NCBI RefSeq assembly: GCF_008831285.2
Contig: NC_045138.2
Location: forward strand, 43,455,115 to 43,519,114
DNA from: Nymphaea colorata
Taxonomy: Eukaryota > Streptophyta > Magnoliopsida > Nymphaeales > Nymphaeaceae
Direction of reading: 5' to 3'
Length of the DNA stretch: 64,000 nucleotides
This document shows positions 23,114-33,740 of this stretch, one piece after another (the stretch's first letter is position 1; each line of letters opens with the position of its first letter). A program made the translations under genes and the position numbers. The notes under the pieces are model-generated. The model worked only from the letters and a program-made list of their open reading frames with translations. It was not told the DNA's origin and searched no databases.

Positions 23114-26100
23114 GAAATGGGAGAGGGAGTGGTTACTTGTACCAGCGCACCGCCTCCTTCTTCACCCTTGGTTCCTCTTCTTCCTTTTCATTTTCGCCTC
23201 CTCCATTCTCTATTTCTTCTTCTCCTTCATTATACTGCAAAACACCGAGAGTGAGAGCCCTTGTGGTTGGGCTCTCTCTTCTCAGCTTGCGTGACTGAGT
23301 TGGGTTTGATTTGGACCCTATCCCAGATCCGCCGACTATAATACACCCAAAACATCGGGCGCTACATCCTATCTTAAATAAAATTTCTTCCCTGAAATTT
23401 AGAATTTCAATGTGAGAACAAGTACGGGTACTTCTCTCGTGTGTCAGTCTCGAGCTCCCATGTGTAGCAAGTGGATCCTTGATTTAGGTGCATCTAGACA
23501 TTTCTGTGAAGAGTCTCATAGATTACGAACCTCAAAGTTACATTTAAGCCTCACATTGCCTTTCTGGCCGATGGTAGTCATTCACCAGTTATGTAGTGGT
23601 GATGTTACTGTGTCATCTACATTACAACTTGCAGAGGTATTGCATGCTCCATCATTTCCTCTCAATTTATTGTTTGTGAGTCATATTTCTAAAAACTTGA
23701 ATTGCAGAGTGATACTTGAGCCTACACATTGCATTTTTTAGGATCTATTGACTGGAAAAAAAGACTGGTGGAGGTCGTGAAGAAGGTGGGGTGTACTACT
23801 TTGAGCAATCTATAGGGACCACAAGATCTATCCTACAGTCATCCTTTACTCTCTTGCAGTGGAATCTTCGTTTGGTCATCTCTCCTCATCAAAACTTCGT
23901 AAAGTCGTTCTGCAAATTCCTTCTTCTATATCCATCCAGTGTGAAGCATGTCACTTGAAAACATCATTGTAGCTCATTTCCTTCTAGTCAAGACCGTTCT
24001 AGCAGTCAAGTGTTTGATCTTTTACATGTCGATATGAGGGCTAAGTCATATTCCTAGTCAGTTAGGAAGTCAAGTCTTTGATCTTTTACATGTCGACATG
24101 AGGGCTAAGTCATATTCCTAGTCAGTCAGGAAGTCATTATTTGGTGTTGCTGATGATTTGTCTAGGTGTCATGGTTATGCCTCTTAAAAGAAAGATCAGA
24201 GGCTTCTCGTATTCTTGAGTCGTTTATTATCAAATTCAAAATACAAAATCATTTGGGATATTCTGTGAAAGTTATTCACACTGACAATGCTCTTGAATTT
24301 AAAACCCATAGACTGCACCAATTTTATCGAGACTTTGGAATTCAGGCTCAAGCCACTTGTGTCCACACATCTCGACAAAATGTAGTTGCTGAAAGAAGAA
24401 ACTGACACCTACTTAAGTTGCTCAAACCTGAATGATACAGCCTAGTACTCTACCTTCATATTGGGGCGATGCCATACTCATAGCTTGCTATCCTATCAAC
24501 TGTATGTCTCTTCTTTTGTGGGAGATCAAATTCCCATCCAAATACTATTTTCCAGATCTCCCAAAAGACTTTGGATGTGTGTTTTGTTCATAAATTGGGA
24601 CCTAACTGTGACAAACTTTCCTCTCAAGCCGCAAAGTGCATTTTTTTGGGATACCCAAGAATCAAAAGGGGTATAGATGCTATAATCTCATTACTAAAAA
24701 AGAGCATGTCAGTGCAGGTGTGACCTTTGAGTTTGCTCTTTACTACTCTACTTAAGCATCAATGCTTTCAACAGATCAAATAGATACGATGCCTTTTCCT
24801 ATACCTTCATTCCCTTTGGAGTCCTTTCCCTCAACGTGGTATAATGAATCTAATGAGTCTAATTCAAGTCTGTCCACAAATTCTAAAAAATTTCCTCTCC
24901 GTCGATTTTGTGATCCTCCTCTTGTTGCTCTTAAGACCATTGACTAAACAGGTCTCTACTACTACTACTACTTTGGAGGTAAGCAATTCTAATAGTACAA
25001 TTGTTGATGATATGTCTCCAGCTATGTCACATGGGTACGAGTATGGGTGCGGGTACGGGTACTGGTGTGGATACGGATACAAACCATTTTTAAAAAACTT
25101 GGGTGTAGGGGTATGGCCGTACATACACACCCACACAAATATATATATATATATATATATATATCAAAAAACTACAAACAGAATAACATATTCACACATA
25201 TATATATCAAAAAATTACAAAACAGAATAACATGTTTGTGCTAATGTTTTGGTAGCTCCAATCGCTATGTTTATTTTTCTGTTCTTTGAAGCATCTTCAC
25301 ATTCTTCAATAGCATAAAGAGGAACAGATAGTTCACTTGACTTGGCTGAAGTTTTTTTTGTCTCAGCTGCATCTTGTTCTTTTTTCAATACCTTCATCGA
25401 TTCTTTGCTAATTTTTTCGCATGGTCTATTTCCATGGCTTTTGATATGCAATAAATGTGCCTTGTAACATGTATAAGAGCCAGTAAAATGACTATGACCG
25501 AAATTTCAAGAAAAATTATATTCCCACCGCCACCACCAGCTTTTCCTAGTTTTTTCACAAAGCGCCAAAGAGGTTGAGATGGATTTTCCATTTCTACTGC
25601 AGCAGCGGTATTAACACTACTACTGCTGCTTGCCATATTTCCACTTCCACCTGAGGCATCGTTTCTTTTTCTTTATTATCCATTACAACTTATATCTGAA
25701 AAGCAAAAAAGTGAAAAACTATAACTAATCAAATGATCTACCAGAAAACTGAGAAAACAATGCAAGCACACATGGAAGAAAAACACAAAAAATAGATGAT
25801 ATACCAAACAGATGGAAAATGGAAATCGTGTTATTGGAAGAAAGTTTTAAGGAGGAAGGGGAAAACCAGAACTCCAAGAAATTTAGTTGCAAAGATCTGC
25901 AATATACAAAAGAACACAAAAGCAACGATTTCAAACATGATCCTGTTCTCACGGGACAAAATTGCAGCACACAACTGTCTATTAGACCGAAGACGCACAG
26001 CAGGTTCTATCTACAACTATCAAGAAGTGCCACTGTGGCCAATAATTCCATGTCAAGCATTACGAGAAAAGAGGAAACACAAATGAAACCAGGCAAAGAA

Positions 26101-29100
26101 GGAACAAAACCAGGAAATGCAAGAAAAGGGAAAGGATTGACATTAAAAACTGAATAAAAAACAGAAAAGCGCATTTAGCCAAGTTCAGGAACTAAGAAAT
26201 CAACTGAAATGCTAAATCTCGTCTGTTAAAACCCCTAAAACCCTACAAAGAACCCAACAGAAAGTGAAGGTAAGAAAACACATCAATCTCCTTAATAATA
26301 AAGCTGACGAAGGAAGATTCAGGTTTGCCGCCATACCTTTGAGAAGGGCTGACGAAGAAGCGGGAGGAGGGATATTTTCAAGACACAGGCATTGACCATT
26401 AGCTGGTCAAGGATGATTACAAAGGTACAAAACATAAAACGAAAGAACAAAAAATGAAGAAAGGAGCTCGATCTTCACAAAACAAACAAGATTTTCAACA
26501 TATGAAACCAAAAGACCAAAAGCTGCTTCGGAAAACCCTAAAAACCTTTATCTTTGCCGTTCGCAGTTCGCCTCTCGCCGTTCGCTGCCCGCCACTCGCT
26601 GTTCATTGGAGTGGAGAATCGCCTCTCATCGTTGGTCTCGGTGAAGATGAGGTGAAGAAGAACCGTCAAGGCTTAATGGTTACGATATTTTTAACGTGAA
26701 AAATGTAAACGGCGTTAAATTGTAAATCACGTTAAAAATCTAAAAAGGTCGAAATTGGACTCCACCAACTTTGATAGAGTCCGAAAAAGGTCGGTTTCAA
26801 TCTCGGGTATGTTGACAGTACCCAGTACGGTCTTCAGCGTACTCCGGCCGCACTCGTACCCGTACCGGTATCGTACCCATACGGTGCGGGTACTGCTCCG
26901 AAAGAGTAGTACCTGTGTTACATAGGTCTCCAGCAATGCATGGCCTGGTGGACATACTTGAGGTAGATGATGATTGATCCATTGCATTGAGGAAAGGAAG
27001 AAGACTGTGTACCTTACGTCTCATCTCAAATGTTGTGAATCTGCTAGACTTGGGAACCATATGAAACAATTTATATTTGCTTTGTCAGCTAGTTCTGTTC
27101 CTTTAAATCAACAACAAACACTTTTAGTTTAAGAACCTCGGTGGAGAAAATCTATGCAAGCGGAGATGGTTTCTTTGCATGAATGTGGGACTTGGGAGTT
27201 GGCCACACCTACTTCAGATGCAGATATTGTTGGTCCAAGTGGGTCTTTGCTATCTAATATAACTCAGATAGCTCCATAGAGTGGTATAAAGCAAGGTAGT
27301 AGCAAAAGGTTATATGCAGATGTTTGGAGTAGATTTCTTTGAGACTTTTTCTTCTGTTGCCAGGCTTGTTACTATCAGGTTGGTTATTTTAGTTGCAGTA
27401 CATTATGGATGGACATTATGTCAGCTGGATGTAAAGAATGCAATTTTATACTAAGACTACATATATGCAACAACCACCAAGAATGCAATTATAACACGAT
27501 ATGCAAGTTGACAAGGCATTATATGGTCGGAGAGTCCACGTGCATGGTTTCAGAAGATGGTAGCGGTTATGTCTTCTTTTAGCTTCTATAGATCAACATC
27601 AAATTATTCATTACTAATTAAGAAGACAGGAATTGGAGTTGTGGTCATGGTAGTATATGTAGATGATATTATATTGACAAGAAATGGCATACTAGATATG
27701 TCTGAGACAAATGCAGATCTTCATAAGCACTTTGTTACAAAAAACCTTGCACCACTTAGATACTTTTTAGGCATCGAGGTTGCCAAGAGTAAAGAGGAAT
27801 CATATCTCAACATGAGTAGGTGTTGGACTTGTTCAAAGAGACATGGATGCTGGGTGCCAAATCTGCATATATTCCTATGGATCCCAAGAAACATTTGTAT
27901 CATGGGCAACGTGAGCCAATTGATAGTAATAGTTACTGATTTCTTGTTGGTAAGCTTCTTATGTTACAATCACTAGACCAGATATAGTTTGGGCAGTGAG
28001 TAAAGTTACTCAATTTATGAACAAGCCTACTAAGGTACAATGGGGTGGAGTCATGATGATTCTCAGTTACTTAAAATCTTCCTCTAGCAAAGGATACTTG
28101 ATGTGGTACGAAACTCAGATACAGATTATACAGGGTCTATTGAAGATAGAAACTCTACAACAGGATTTTGTGTTTTTATAGTGGGGAACAAAGTTACATG
28201 GTGAAGGAAGAAGCAAAATGTCTTGACATGGTCTAGTGCAGAATTTGAATATAAAGCAGTGGTTCAAACTGCAGTTGAGATGATGGATATTAAATCTATG
28301 TTAGCTGATCTATAGGTCAAAGACTCTATTCCAATGGAGATAAAGCGTGACAATAAGGCTGCCACATATATTGCAAATAATCCAGTGTTCTACGGAGAAC
28401 AGAACACATAGAAGTTGATTGTTGTTATGTTCGTGATTTGGTTCAATTTGGTTATATATCTACTGTGCATGTCGCTTTAGAAGATCAAATAGCTGACATG
28501 TTTGCCAAACCTGTCTGTAGTTCCATTCTTTGGAGGCGTTGTGACAGGCTGATCATGATAGATAGCTATCCTCTAACTTGAGGGGGAGTGTGAAAGAAAT
28601 ATGTTAGAAGGTTGGGTTGTTATTTGAAAATTTTAATTTCAGTCCTCTTTTATTATTTCCATTAGATATGTTGGAATCATTTGTAATTCTTGACTATTCT
28701 CTATTTAAGAGAGATTAGGGTTAGTGGAAAGAACCTTGTTTTTGGCAGTTTTCTTTTCATCATATTCAACAGACATAAAGGAGAGAGTTTCTTCTATATG
28801 AATGTATCCACTCTAACTACATATTTGAGCCATGGATGTGTTTGAAAAATTAACCACTTAGATGTGATCTCTAGGCATTAAGTTAAAAATTTGTTTTGAT
28901 GTATAGATATCATTTCACATGGCAAAATAGTCTAGAGTCTAGACAAGTTGATTTTAACTTTTAGTCCAGCCCTTTCGGTTTTCACTCCTTGGGTCTTAAG
29001 GCAAATGAATGAGGATACAGTTTTGCGAATGGCAACAAAAGGACTTGTTAATCCAAAGATAATTCCTTGAGTGCTATAAACCTCATGATCTGTAACAGTC

Positions 29101-32100
29101 TTCAGCATGCTGACATAGATATAATATACTATCATGCTTTCATAATAGCATTTTACAACATAACCTTAGGCTAAAATTTAATGTTGTCTCGTAGTTCTCC
29201 AAATGTAGCATTATGGAAACCATGTATATGTGAGTATTATTTGCTTCCTGTTCTCACATTTAGGCACATTATTTCATTGTTGTACTGTTCCTTATTTAAT
29301 TTTCTTGGCACGCACGTCCCTTTTGATCCTAGTATTCTTTTTCTCACTTATAGGCTGCTCTTTGTGGCTATGCTCTGTATGCTTGATATCTTCTATTCCT
29401 TGTCTACATTTCTTTAATTTTGAGCAACATCTGTCGACTGGATTTTCATTCAGGGAAAGGTCCAACTGCTATCTTTGGAAGCAATACATCAATTGCATAT
29501 CTTTATTTTTGTGCTGGCCATTGTTCACGTTATTTTCAGTGTCCTCACCATGCTGTTGGGAGGTGCTAAGGTAATCTCAAGCTGGTATTTGCTTTTAGTA
29601 ATTTTTTTTAAGCTCATGTACTCGATGATTGACCATCTCATGAACAAAAAGTAGTTTGCTGTTTATACTGCTGCATTGAGTGAATATTTTGGAAGTAGAT
29701 GGTTACACTTATGTAAAAGTGGAGTTAGCATGATAAGTTTGTTTGCTTTTTATAAACTTTGGTATTTAGATACGTCAATGGAAGCATTGGGAAGACTCAA
29801 TTGCAAATGATAAGTACAACATGGAAGAGGGTGTGTACCAGCATCATCATAGTACTGTTGCTTCCTGAAGTAAAGGTTTCTTTGCTTCCATAGTTTGGCA
29901 AGGAATGTATCCATACTCAAATTTCATATATATTGTTTTAGTAGCTCAGCTTTCCATTCTTCGGACAATGTTTTCATTTGAGGCACTCTATGCAGTTTTA
30001 GGGAAAAAGGTAACCCATGTTCAACAACATTCTTTCATCAGGGAACATTCTCTTGGCTTCGCAAGAAATTCATCCATTCTACGTTGGTTGGTGAGTTATT
30101 TTGTTTTGTTCCCTTTCTGCTTACATTCTGACATGCATCCACATGCCCATTATTTTTGGGGCAATTACAATGAATTAGAAGCCAGGCTAATGTCTTTATG
30201 AAAAAGTTGCAAATAGTTTCCTTTTAATCTGACCACTTCTTCAGTTACAGTTGGATACCATTTATTGCTGGTTAGGTTCAATGATAATTTTGTTTAGTGG
30301 TAAAAAAATTATGAGGACATTCAGAAGTTGGTACTGGAGAAGATGAATTTAAAATTTATCATTTATAATTCTCTTTGTTTGTTCCTCTCTGTCTGTTTAG
30401 CTTCCTGCATGTTGTGGTTTGTTTATATTTTTTCTGTTTTCTGAGGAACAGAGGTAACATTGATCTGATGGCAATATTTGGTGTTTATTTCAGTTTTCTT
30501 TTTTTAAACAATTCTACGCATCTGTGACTAAATCAGATTACATCACCTTACGTCTTGGTTTCATTATGGTAAGGCACAAGAATCAAAGGGTTTCTTTTTT
30601 TTTTTTTTTTGAGTTCTTTGTAGATGGCGAAGTTTGATGTTATGTGATTATTCACCTCTGTGTTCTCTTATTAGACCCACTGCAAAGGGAATCCAAAATT
30701 TAACTTTTACAAGTACATGATGCGGGCTCTTGAAGCTGATTTTAAGAAAGTTGTTGGTATAAGGTAATCTTGCAGATGTCTCATAACTCGTTGTTTAACT
30801 AGAAATACTTGGTACAACTCTCGTACACATAAGCACACAGACCCACACACATGTAGCAAACACATTAAAATACTTGAACATGAGTAGATGTACAGGTATA
30901 GATATATATGCTACTGGATATGGGAACTCATGAGGTCTGTGACAAGCATCTGACCACTTGTCATGACAAAAATATCTTTATGAAATCAAACTGCTAGCCA
31001 TCACCTAAAAAGTTACTTTTGATGTGGTAATCTGTGAACCGTTCAATCATAGTTCTTGTACTACTGTGGCCATATATATATATGTATATATTATATGTAC
31101 TGATTAAGTTTTCTTATTTTACAGCTGGTATCTCTGGGTTTTTGTTATGATCTTCCTGTTGCTTAATGTTGGTGGTAAGCACATTAACCTATCTATTGAA
31201 CAATAACTCCACACACAACTCTACTATTTTTATATTTCTTAACTACATGTAGTCAGTTCAAATTTTGTTGCTTCTTTCGAGTTTTCCATAAGTCAAAGTA
31301 AGGCACACACTTCTCTCATATATTATTGCTTACATTAGCTCATCTAGGAAACATGTGTCACGGGCAATCTATTTATGAACTCATCGCAAAGAATAGTCTG
31401 TAACTTTTTTGCTAATGCTGACCATGTGTCATCAAAGATCTCGATGACTAATTTCTTTGATGGAAGAGTGAAAAACATTGGACAGTGTTGTGTATTTTAC
31501 CATAGTAGTGGGGATTCTAACCAGACTTTGTGATTGTATATGACATCGTTCCCAACTGCATGCTGGTTTTTGTTCACCTGTTATCAGAACTAGTTTACAT
31601 GCCAATGTTATGTGTAGCAACTATCGTTCTCATGAAGGGTTTCGTGGACCTTAACTTTTTTAATTTTATTTTTTGTCAAGGAAATCATAGATTCAAAATC
31701 CTAAAAAACATGAGCTTATGAGGTTTTCTTGAGTAATTTTCCAATGCAAATATTTACAAACACCTAGGATATTTTTTTGAAGATCTAAAAGAGACAAAGA
31801 AGACGGAAAATATAATGCTTAAGTGTCATCAAAAAGTACTTATCAAAAAAGAGGAAAATCTCGTGATGCTATTTTGAAAATATAATGGCATTTTACAAAC
31901 AAAATGTTTTCTTATATTTGGCCTTAACAGTATGATATTTTCAAAATATAACTGACATTTGTGACTGTGGTTGAATATTGACCATGGAGACTTCATGACT
32001 GCAAAGAATGTTGTATTGATTAAATAGCATGAACGTGACATTGTTCACTTAAGACTATCCATTTTTCAGTTGTTCTTTATAAGGTGTTTAAGTGCTCACT

Positions 32101-33250
32101 CCTTGTTCCCTTTTGCAGGATGGCACACATACTTCTGGATTGCATTTATTCCACTAATTGTAAGCATGGAAATTATTGAACTTTTCTAGCCATTGGGAAA
32201 AGTTGCTGACCATGAGCCTTTTATATGCTTCGCATGAGCATGCAACCTTCACCTACCACTGACATTAATAATTGAAGTTTAGGCATGTGCTTATTAGTGA
32301 AACTCATTAATCTTGTATAACTAGTTGCTTCTTAATTTTTCCATTTGATTGACCAATTAGGATAGTTTGAAACTTTGAATGGTGGGTTGCTTCAATACCC
32401 TAGCTTCACTCAAAGTGATTATTGTTTTCCAGTCAAGCTGCGAAAACTGCTCCTTTGGCTATGTACAATTCTGTTTCCCAATTTACTAGCAAGAATTTCC
32501 ATAAAGCCGCATCGGGGTTGTCTTGGTTGCTAAGTAACTGCAAGAAATTTCGAGGAAGTGGAATCATGGCCTATTAGATTGAATTTAAGCTCTGATCTTC
32601 CTTGATTGGGAGTGGGAAGTACCTTGGGTTCAAGGGAAAATGCTGTAGCATTGTAATCTGGAGGAAGCATAAGTTAGATAAGATGTGATCAAATGTTAAT
32701 AAGGTCCAAAGCATGCTGAGAATAAGTTTAGGTCGTTCAATGCAACTTTGGTTTCAAGTAGGCATTTAAATCATAGGTGACGTTATACATGTTCTAAGTA
32801 CGACTTGTTCAAATTTTTTAGTATATGAATCAATTTCAATTTTATCTTTTCCAGCTTCTTCTTGCTGTTGGTGCGAAACTGGAACATGTCATTACTAAAT
32901 TGGCACATGATGTTGCTGATAAACACACTGCCATAGAAGGAGATTTGGTGGTTCAGCCCTCGGACAATTACTTTTGGTTTCGTAGCCCTCGTCTTGTCCT
33001 CTACTTGATCCACTTCATCCTCTTTCAGAATGCCTTTGAGATCGCTTTTTTTTTCTGGATTCTGGTAACTTGCAAGCGGTGGACCTTTCTTTCTAAAAAC
33101 TATATGAACCAGTAGAACTACATGCATTATTTTCTGGTGGATAATGCTTTTAACCAGGCTCCTTTGCACTTGTATGACTGCAGACAACATACGGCTTTGA
33201 CTCCTGCATAATGGGACAAATTGGTTTCATTATTCCAAGGCTTATAATTG

Positions 33251-33292
<42 letters not shown>

Positions 33293-33740
33293 CCTCTCTC
33301 TCTCTGACCCAAACTTTTACCTAACGAGGTGCAGGGTCATTATTCAAGGCCTTTGCAGCTACAGCACTCTGCCACTTTATGCAATTGTCACACAGGTGGT
33401 CTTTGAGTTCTCTTTTTTGTTGTAATTTTCTTGAAAGGACACGCCATTTAAATGCTGAAATATTTTTCTTGATTTTCAACACATTTAGATGGGGAGTTCA
33501 TTCAAGAAGGCAATATTTGATGAGCATGTGCATGAGAGCCTACTTGGTTGGGCTCAAAAGGTGAAGAAAAGAAAAGGATTTAAACCAACCAAAGAAGGTG
33601 GAGATGCTTCAAGCCATACAAACAGGGCAAGTGGATCCTCGGACGGTATTGAGATGCAAAAAGTAGTAACAGAATCCTTGCTAGAAGCTGGTAATGCTAA
33701 TATCACCAAAGCTTTATCTCCTGCACCAAGGGCGTCATGA
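11271..33740 (+). CDS. MLO: MLO-like seven-transmembrane protein (MLO1-like group), 14 coding exons
   Basis: Exons: 11271-11396, 11611-11668, 12214-12437, 29454-29570, 29770-29830, 29996-30090, 30494-30568, 30675-30763, 31125-31174, 32119-32159, 32855-33064, 33184-33251, 33335-33395, 33489-33740. They total 1527 bases, giving 508 residues plus TGA, with GT-AG introns and phases that all agree. MLO proteins are plasma-membrane seven-helix proteins that bind calmodulin; some support powdery mildew susceptibility, others act in root or pollen development, and calcium-channel activity has been reported. The N-terminus has SLEYTPTW, residues 63-75 read [13 protein letters not shown], and four loop cysteines are at 84, 96, 133 and 390. 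Residues 274-294 carry FKKVVGISWYLW and the [10 protein letters not shown] block follows. The calmodulin-binding segment is about 440-458, with Trp446 and a KVKKRK stretch. HMLPC, RRLLA and GWAQKVK favour the MLO1-like group. Usual family length is about 500-590, so this is complete with a short C-tail. Function in this plant is not shown by sequence. Confidence 0.93.
11729..11970 (+). repeat. 121-bp tandem duplication in MLO intron 2
   Basis: Copy 1 ends with gttgtct at 11849 and copy 2 ends with the same string at 11970. Each begins with an acgatttcac(a/g)ttttct stretch and contains cgtaagcatg followed by a pyrimidine-rich cttctcac(t)(c/t)gcag. Few differences separate the copies. Each therefore carries a gtaagc donor-like site and a gcag acceptor-like site about 25 bases apart. 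Confidence 0.9.
14146..14182. repeat. (TA)n microsatellite
   Basis: Uninterrupted TA run just inside the left edge of the chromovirus LTR. Confidence 0.9.
17179..17632. mobile_element. Non-autonomous hAT element (MITE), family 2, copy a
   Basis: The left end starts CTATGTCACATAGGTAGGGG and the right end reads gtaaccatgtgtcaaag, an imperfect inverse. Flanks are a perfect 8-bp duplication, GGAGAGAT, at 17171-17178 and 17633-17640. The subterminal parts are rich in GGTACGGGTACC units and a GT/TA microsatellite lies at 17270-17302. Only 454 bp and no coding capacity. It is inserted in the chromovirus LTR. Confidence 0.82.
18182..19393. mobile_element. Non-autonomous hAT element, family 2, copy b
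   Basis: The right end reads gtacccatgtgacatag, the inverse of CTATGTCACATGGGTAC. The left end, ataacctgtgatacacgggtac, is a diverged version. AACATAAC flanks both sides (18174-18181, 19394-19401), and the match extends further because the target itself is repetitive, so the exact left base is uncertain. The interior has GTACCC arrays at the right and a G+C-rich gcggcgaacgcagg stretch near 18500-18700. No transposase. It sits in the 3' part of the larger hAT element. Confidence 0.7.
19590..22030 (-). pseudogene. hAT transposase (BED zinc finger, DUF659, C-terminal dimerisation domain), inactive
   Basis: Transposases of this type bind the element ends and cut and paste the DNA. Read on the minus strand, 22020-21830 encode a BED-type finger (CSFCETHFQ, then MKQHLAG after a frame break). 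At 21493-21260 is the DUF659 start, with SFNAANSF and IASIGPRFK. At 21238-21032 it continues with [16 protein letters not shown] and [12 protein letters not shown]. At about 20130-20020 the hATC signature [20 protein letters not shown] is present. An acidic tail (EDEDEEED) follows near 19620. Donor-like gtaa sites near 20253 and 19970 suggest introns remain. Several stops and frame breaks interrupt it, so it is not functional. Domain order and the surrounding 8-bp duplication agree with a hAT element. Confidence 0.78.
19908..19936. repeat. (TA)n microsatellite
   Basis: Short TA run inside a probable intron of the hAT transposase relic. Confidence 0.85.
22554..22774 (+). repeat. Small solo LTR (221 bp) nested in the hAT element
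   Basis: Begins TGTTGCACG, ends TTCAACA, and is flanked by a perfect 5-bp duplication GAAAT (22549-22553, 22775-22779). It contains ctctacttaaagagaggttaggg, much like the TATA/leader region of the copia LTR at 28589-28771 (ctctatttaagagagattaggg), which suggests plus orientation. A GA microsatellite lies at about 22568-22599. There is no internal region, so it is a solo LTR or TRIM-like remnant. Confidence 0.65.
23055..23110. repeat. (GA)n microsatellite
   Basis: An uninterrupted 56-base GA run immediately right of the hAT target duplication, in the distal part of the chromovirus LTR. The Glu/Arg-repeat frames crossing it are artefacts. Confidence 0.95.
24004..24134 (+). repeat. 65-bp tandem duplication in the copia integrase relic
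   Basis: The unit gtcaagt(g/c)tttgatctttt and its continuation to cagt(t/c)aggaa occur twice in succession with three differences. It would have shifted or lengthened integrase if the frame were open. Confidence 0.9.
25022..26925 (-). mobile_element. hAT element, family 2, copy c, inserted in the copia relic
   Basis: The left end is CTATGTCACATGGGTAC and the reverse complement of the right end is CTATGTAACACAGGTAC. A perfect 8-bp duplication, GTCTCCAG, lies at 25014-25021 and 26926-26933. Excising the element and one duplication copy rejoins the copia reading across the site. Subterminal GGTACGGGTAC units are present at both ends and a TA run lies at 25138-25162. Near the left it keeps a fragment of a hAT transposase N-terminus on the minus strand (separate entry). 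It is 1904 bp, too short to be autonomous. Confidence 0.9.
25215..25640 (-). pseudogene. Fragment of hAT transposase N-terminus (BED-finger region)
   Basis: On the minus strand from 25636, after an ATG and a Ser-rich start, the frame reads [20 protein letters not shown], the lead-in typical of plant BED-finger hAT proteins. A frame break follows, then [14 protein letters not shown]-like sequence resembling the end of the finger. The remaining transposase (DUF659-like core and hATC) is missing. This marks copy c as an internal-deletion derivative of a coding family-2 element. Confidence 0.5.
28589..28771 (+). repeat. Copia 3' LTR (183 bp)
   Basis: Starts TGTGAAAGAAATATG directly after the polypurine tract gagggggag and ends about TATTCAACA. 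It contains ctctatttaagagagattaggg, a TATA-like and leader region. The right edge is set only by the TG...CA rule since the 5' LTR is missing. Confidence 0.55.
33253..33305. repeat. (TC)n microsatellite in MLO intron 12
   Basis: It starts at the donor itself (gg then gtctctct) and fills most of the 83-base intron 33252-33334. The donor is thus GTCTCT rather than the usual GTAAGT-like consensus. Confidence 0.9.

Larger units (their letters stand above)
14123..23366 (-). repeat. Chromovirus-type Ty3/gypsy 3' LTR, interrupted by nested insertions
   Basis: The left edge is TGTCACACCCCAAC and the right edge GGGCGCTACA, an imperfect inverted pair. The bases just right of it, read on the minus strand, give AAATTTCAGGGAAGAAATTT then TTATTTAAGATAGGA and TGTAGCGCCC. 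That closely follows the well-known chromovirus end of pol, PPT and LTR start. So this is the 3' LTR of a minus-strand chromovirus (Tekay/Del type likely). Removing the two hAT insertions with their duplications leaves about 3.6 kb. Bases 16900-17170 and 17641-17890 are purine-rich leader-like sequence. No matching 5' LTR or internal region is present. Confidence 0.62.
23412..28588 (+). mobile_element. Ty1/copia retrotransposon relic, 5' end missing, with a hAT insertion
   Basis: Copia order is protease, integrase, RT, RNase H. Here 23470-23740 encode the protease region, with [11 protein letters not shown] where the family has D-S/T-G-A-S, then [13 protein letters not shown] of the pre-integrase domain (about 23866). 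At 24166-24405 is integrase, with HTDNALEF and QNVVAERRN. After the hAT insertion come RT pieces (27130-27560) and 27557-27976 with VVYVDDIIL and LRYFLGIEV, then an RNase H region to about 28520. A polypurine tract, gagggggag, ends at 28588. The 5' LTR, PBS and gag are absent and stops occur throughout, so it is dead. Confidence 0.85.
12438..29453 (+). other. MLO intron 3, about 17.0 kb, filled with nested transposons
   Basis: The donor after ttgaag is gtaggt and the acceptor is cattcag before ggaaagg. The exon 3/4 join restores the family-typical order, with Cys133 then [10 protein letters not shown]. Native-looking intron sequence is confined to 12438-14122 and 28772-29453. Everything between is retrotransposon and hAT sequence (entries below). 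The flanking native parts hold no recognised gene. Confidence 0.9.

Noticed and set aside
22834-23298. 154-codon plus frame
   Set aside because: It runs over the hAT end, its target duplication and a GA microsatellite; Glu/Arg repeats are the microsatellite.
19393-25022. Taking the family-2 ends at 19393 and 25022 as borders of the hAT transposase gene
   Set aside because: They point outward, away from the gene. The CAATG-type ends at 17897 and 23037 with a near-matching duplication fit better.
29181-29574. Two overlapping plus frames near exon 4
   Set aside because: They read through intron 3 sequence and the exon 4 acceptor; only the part from 29454, in the frame giving [10 protein letters not shown], is MLO coding.
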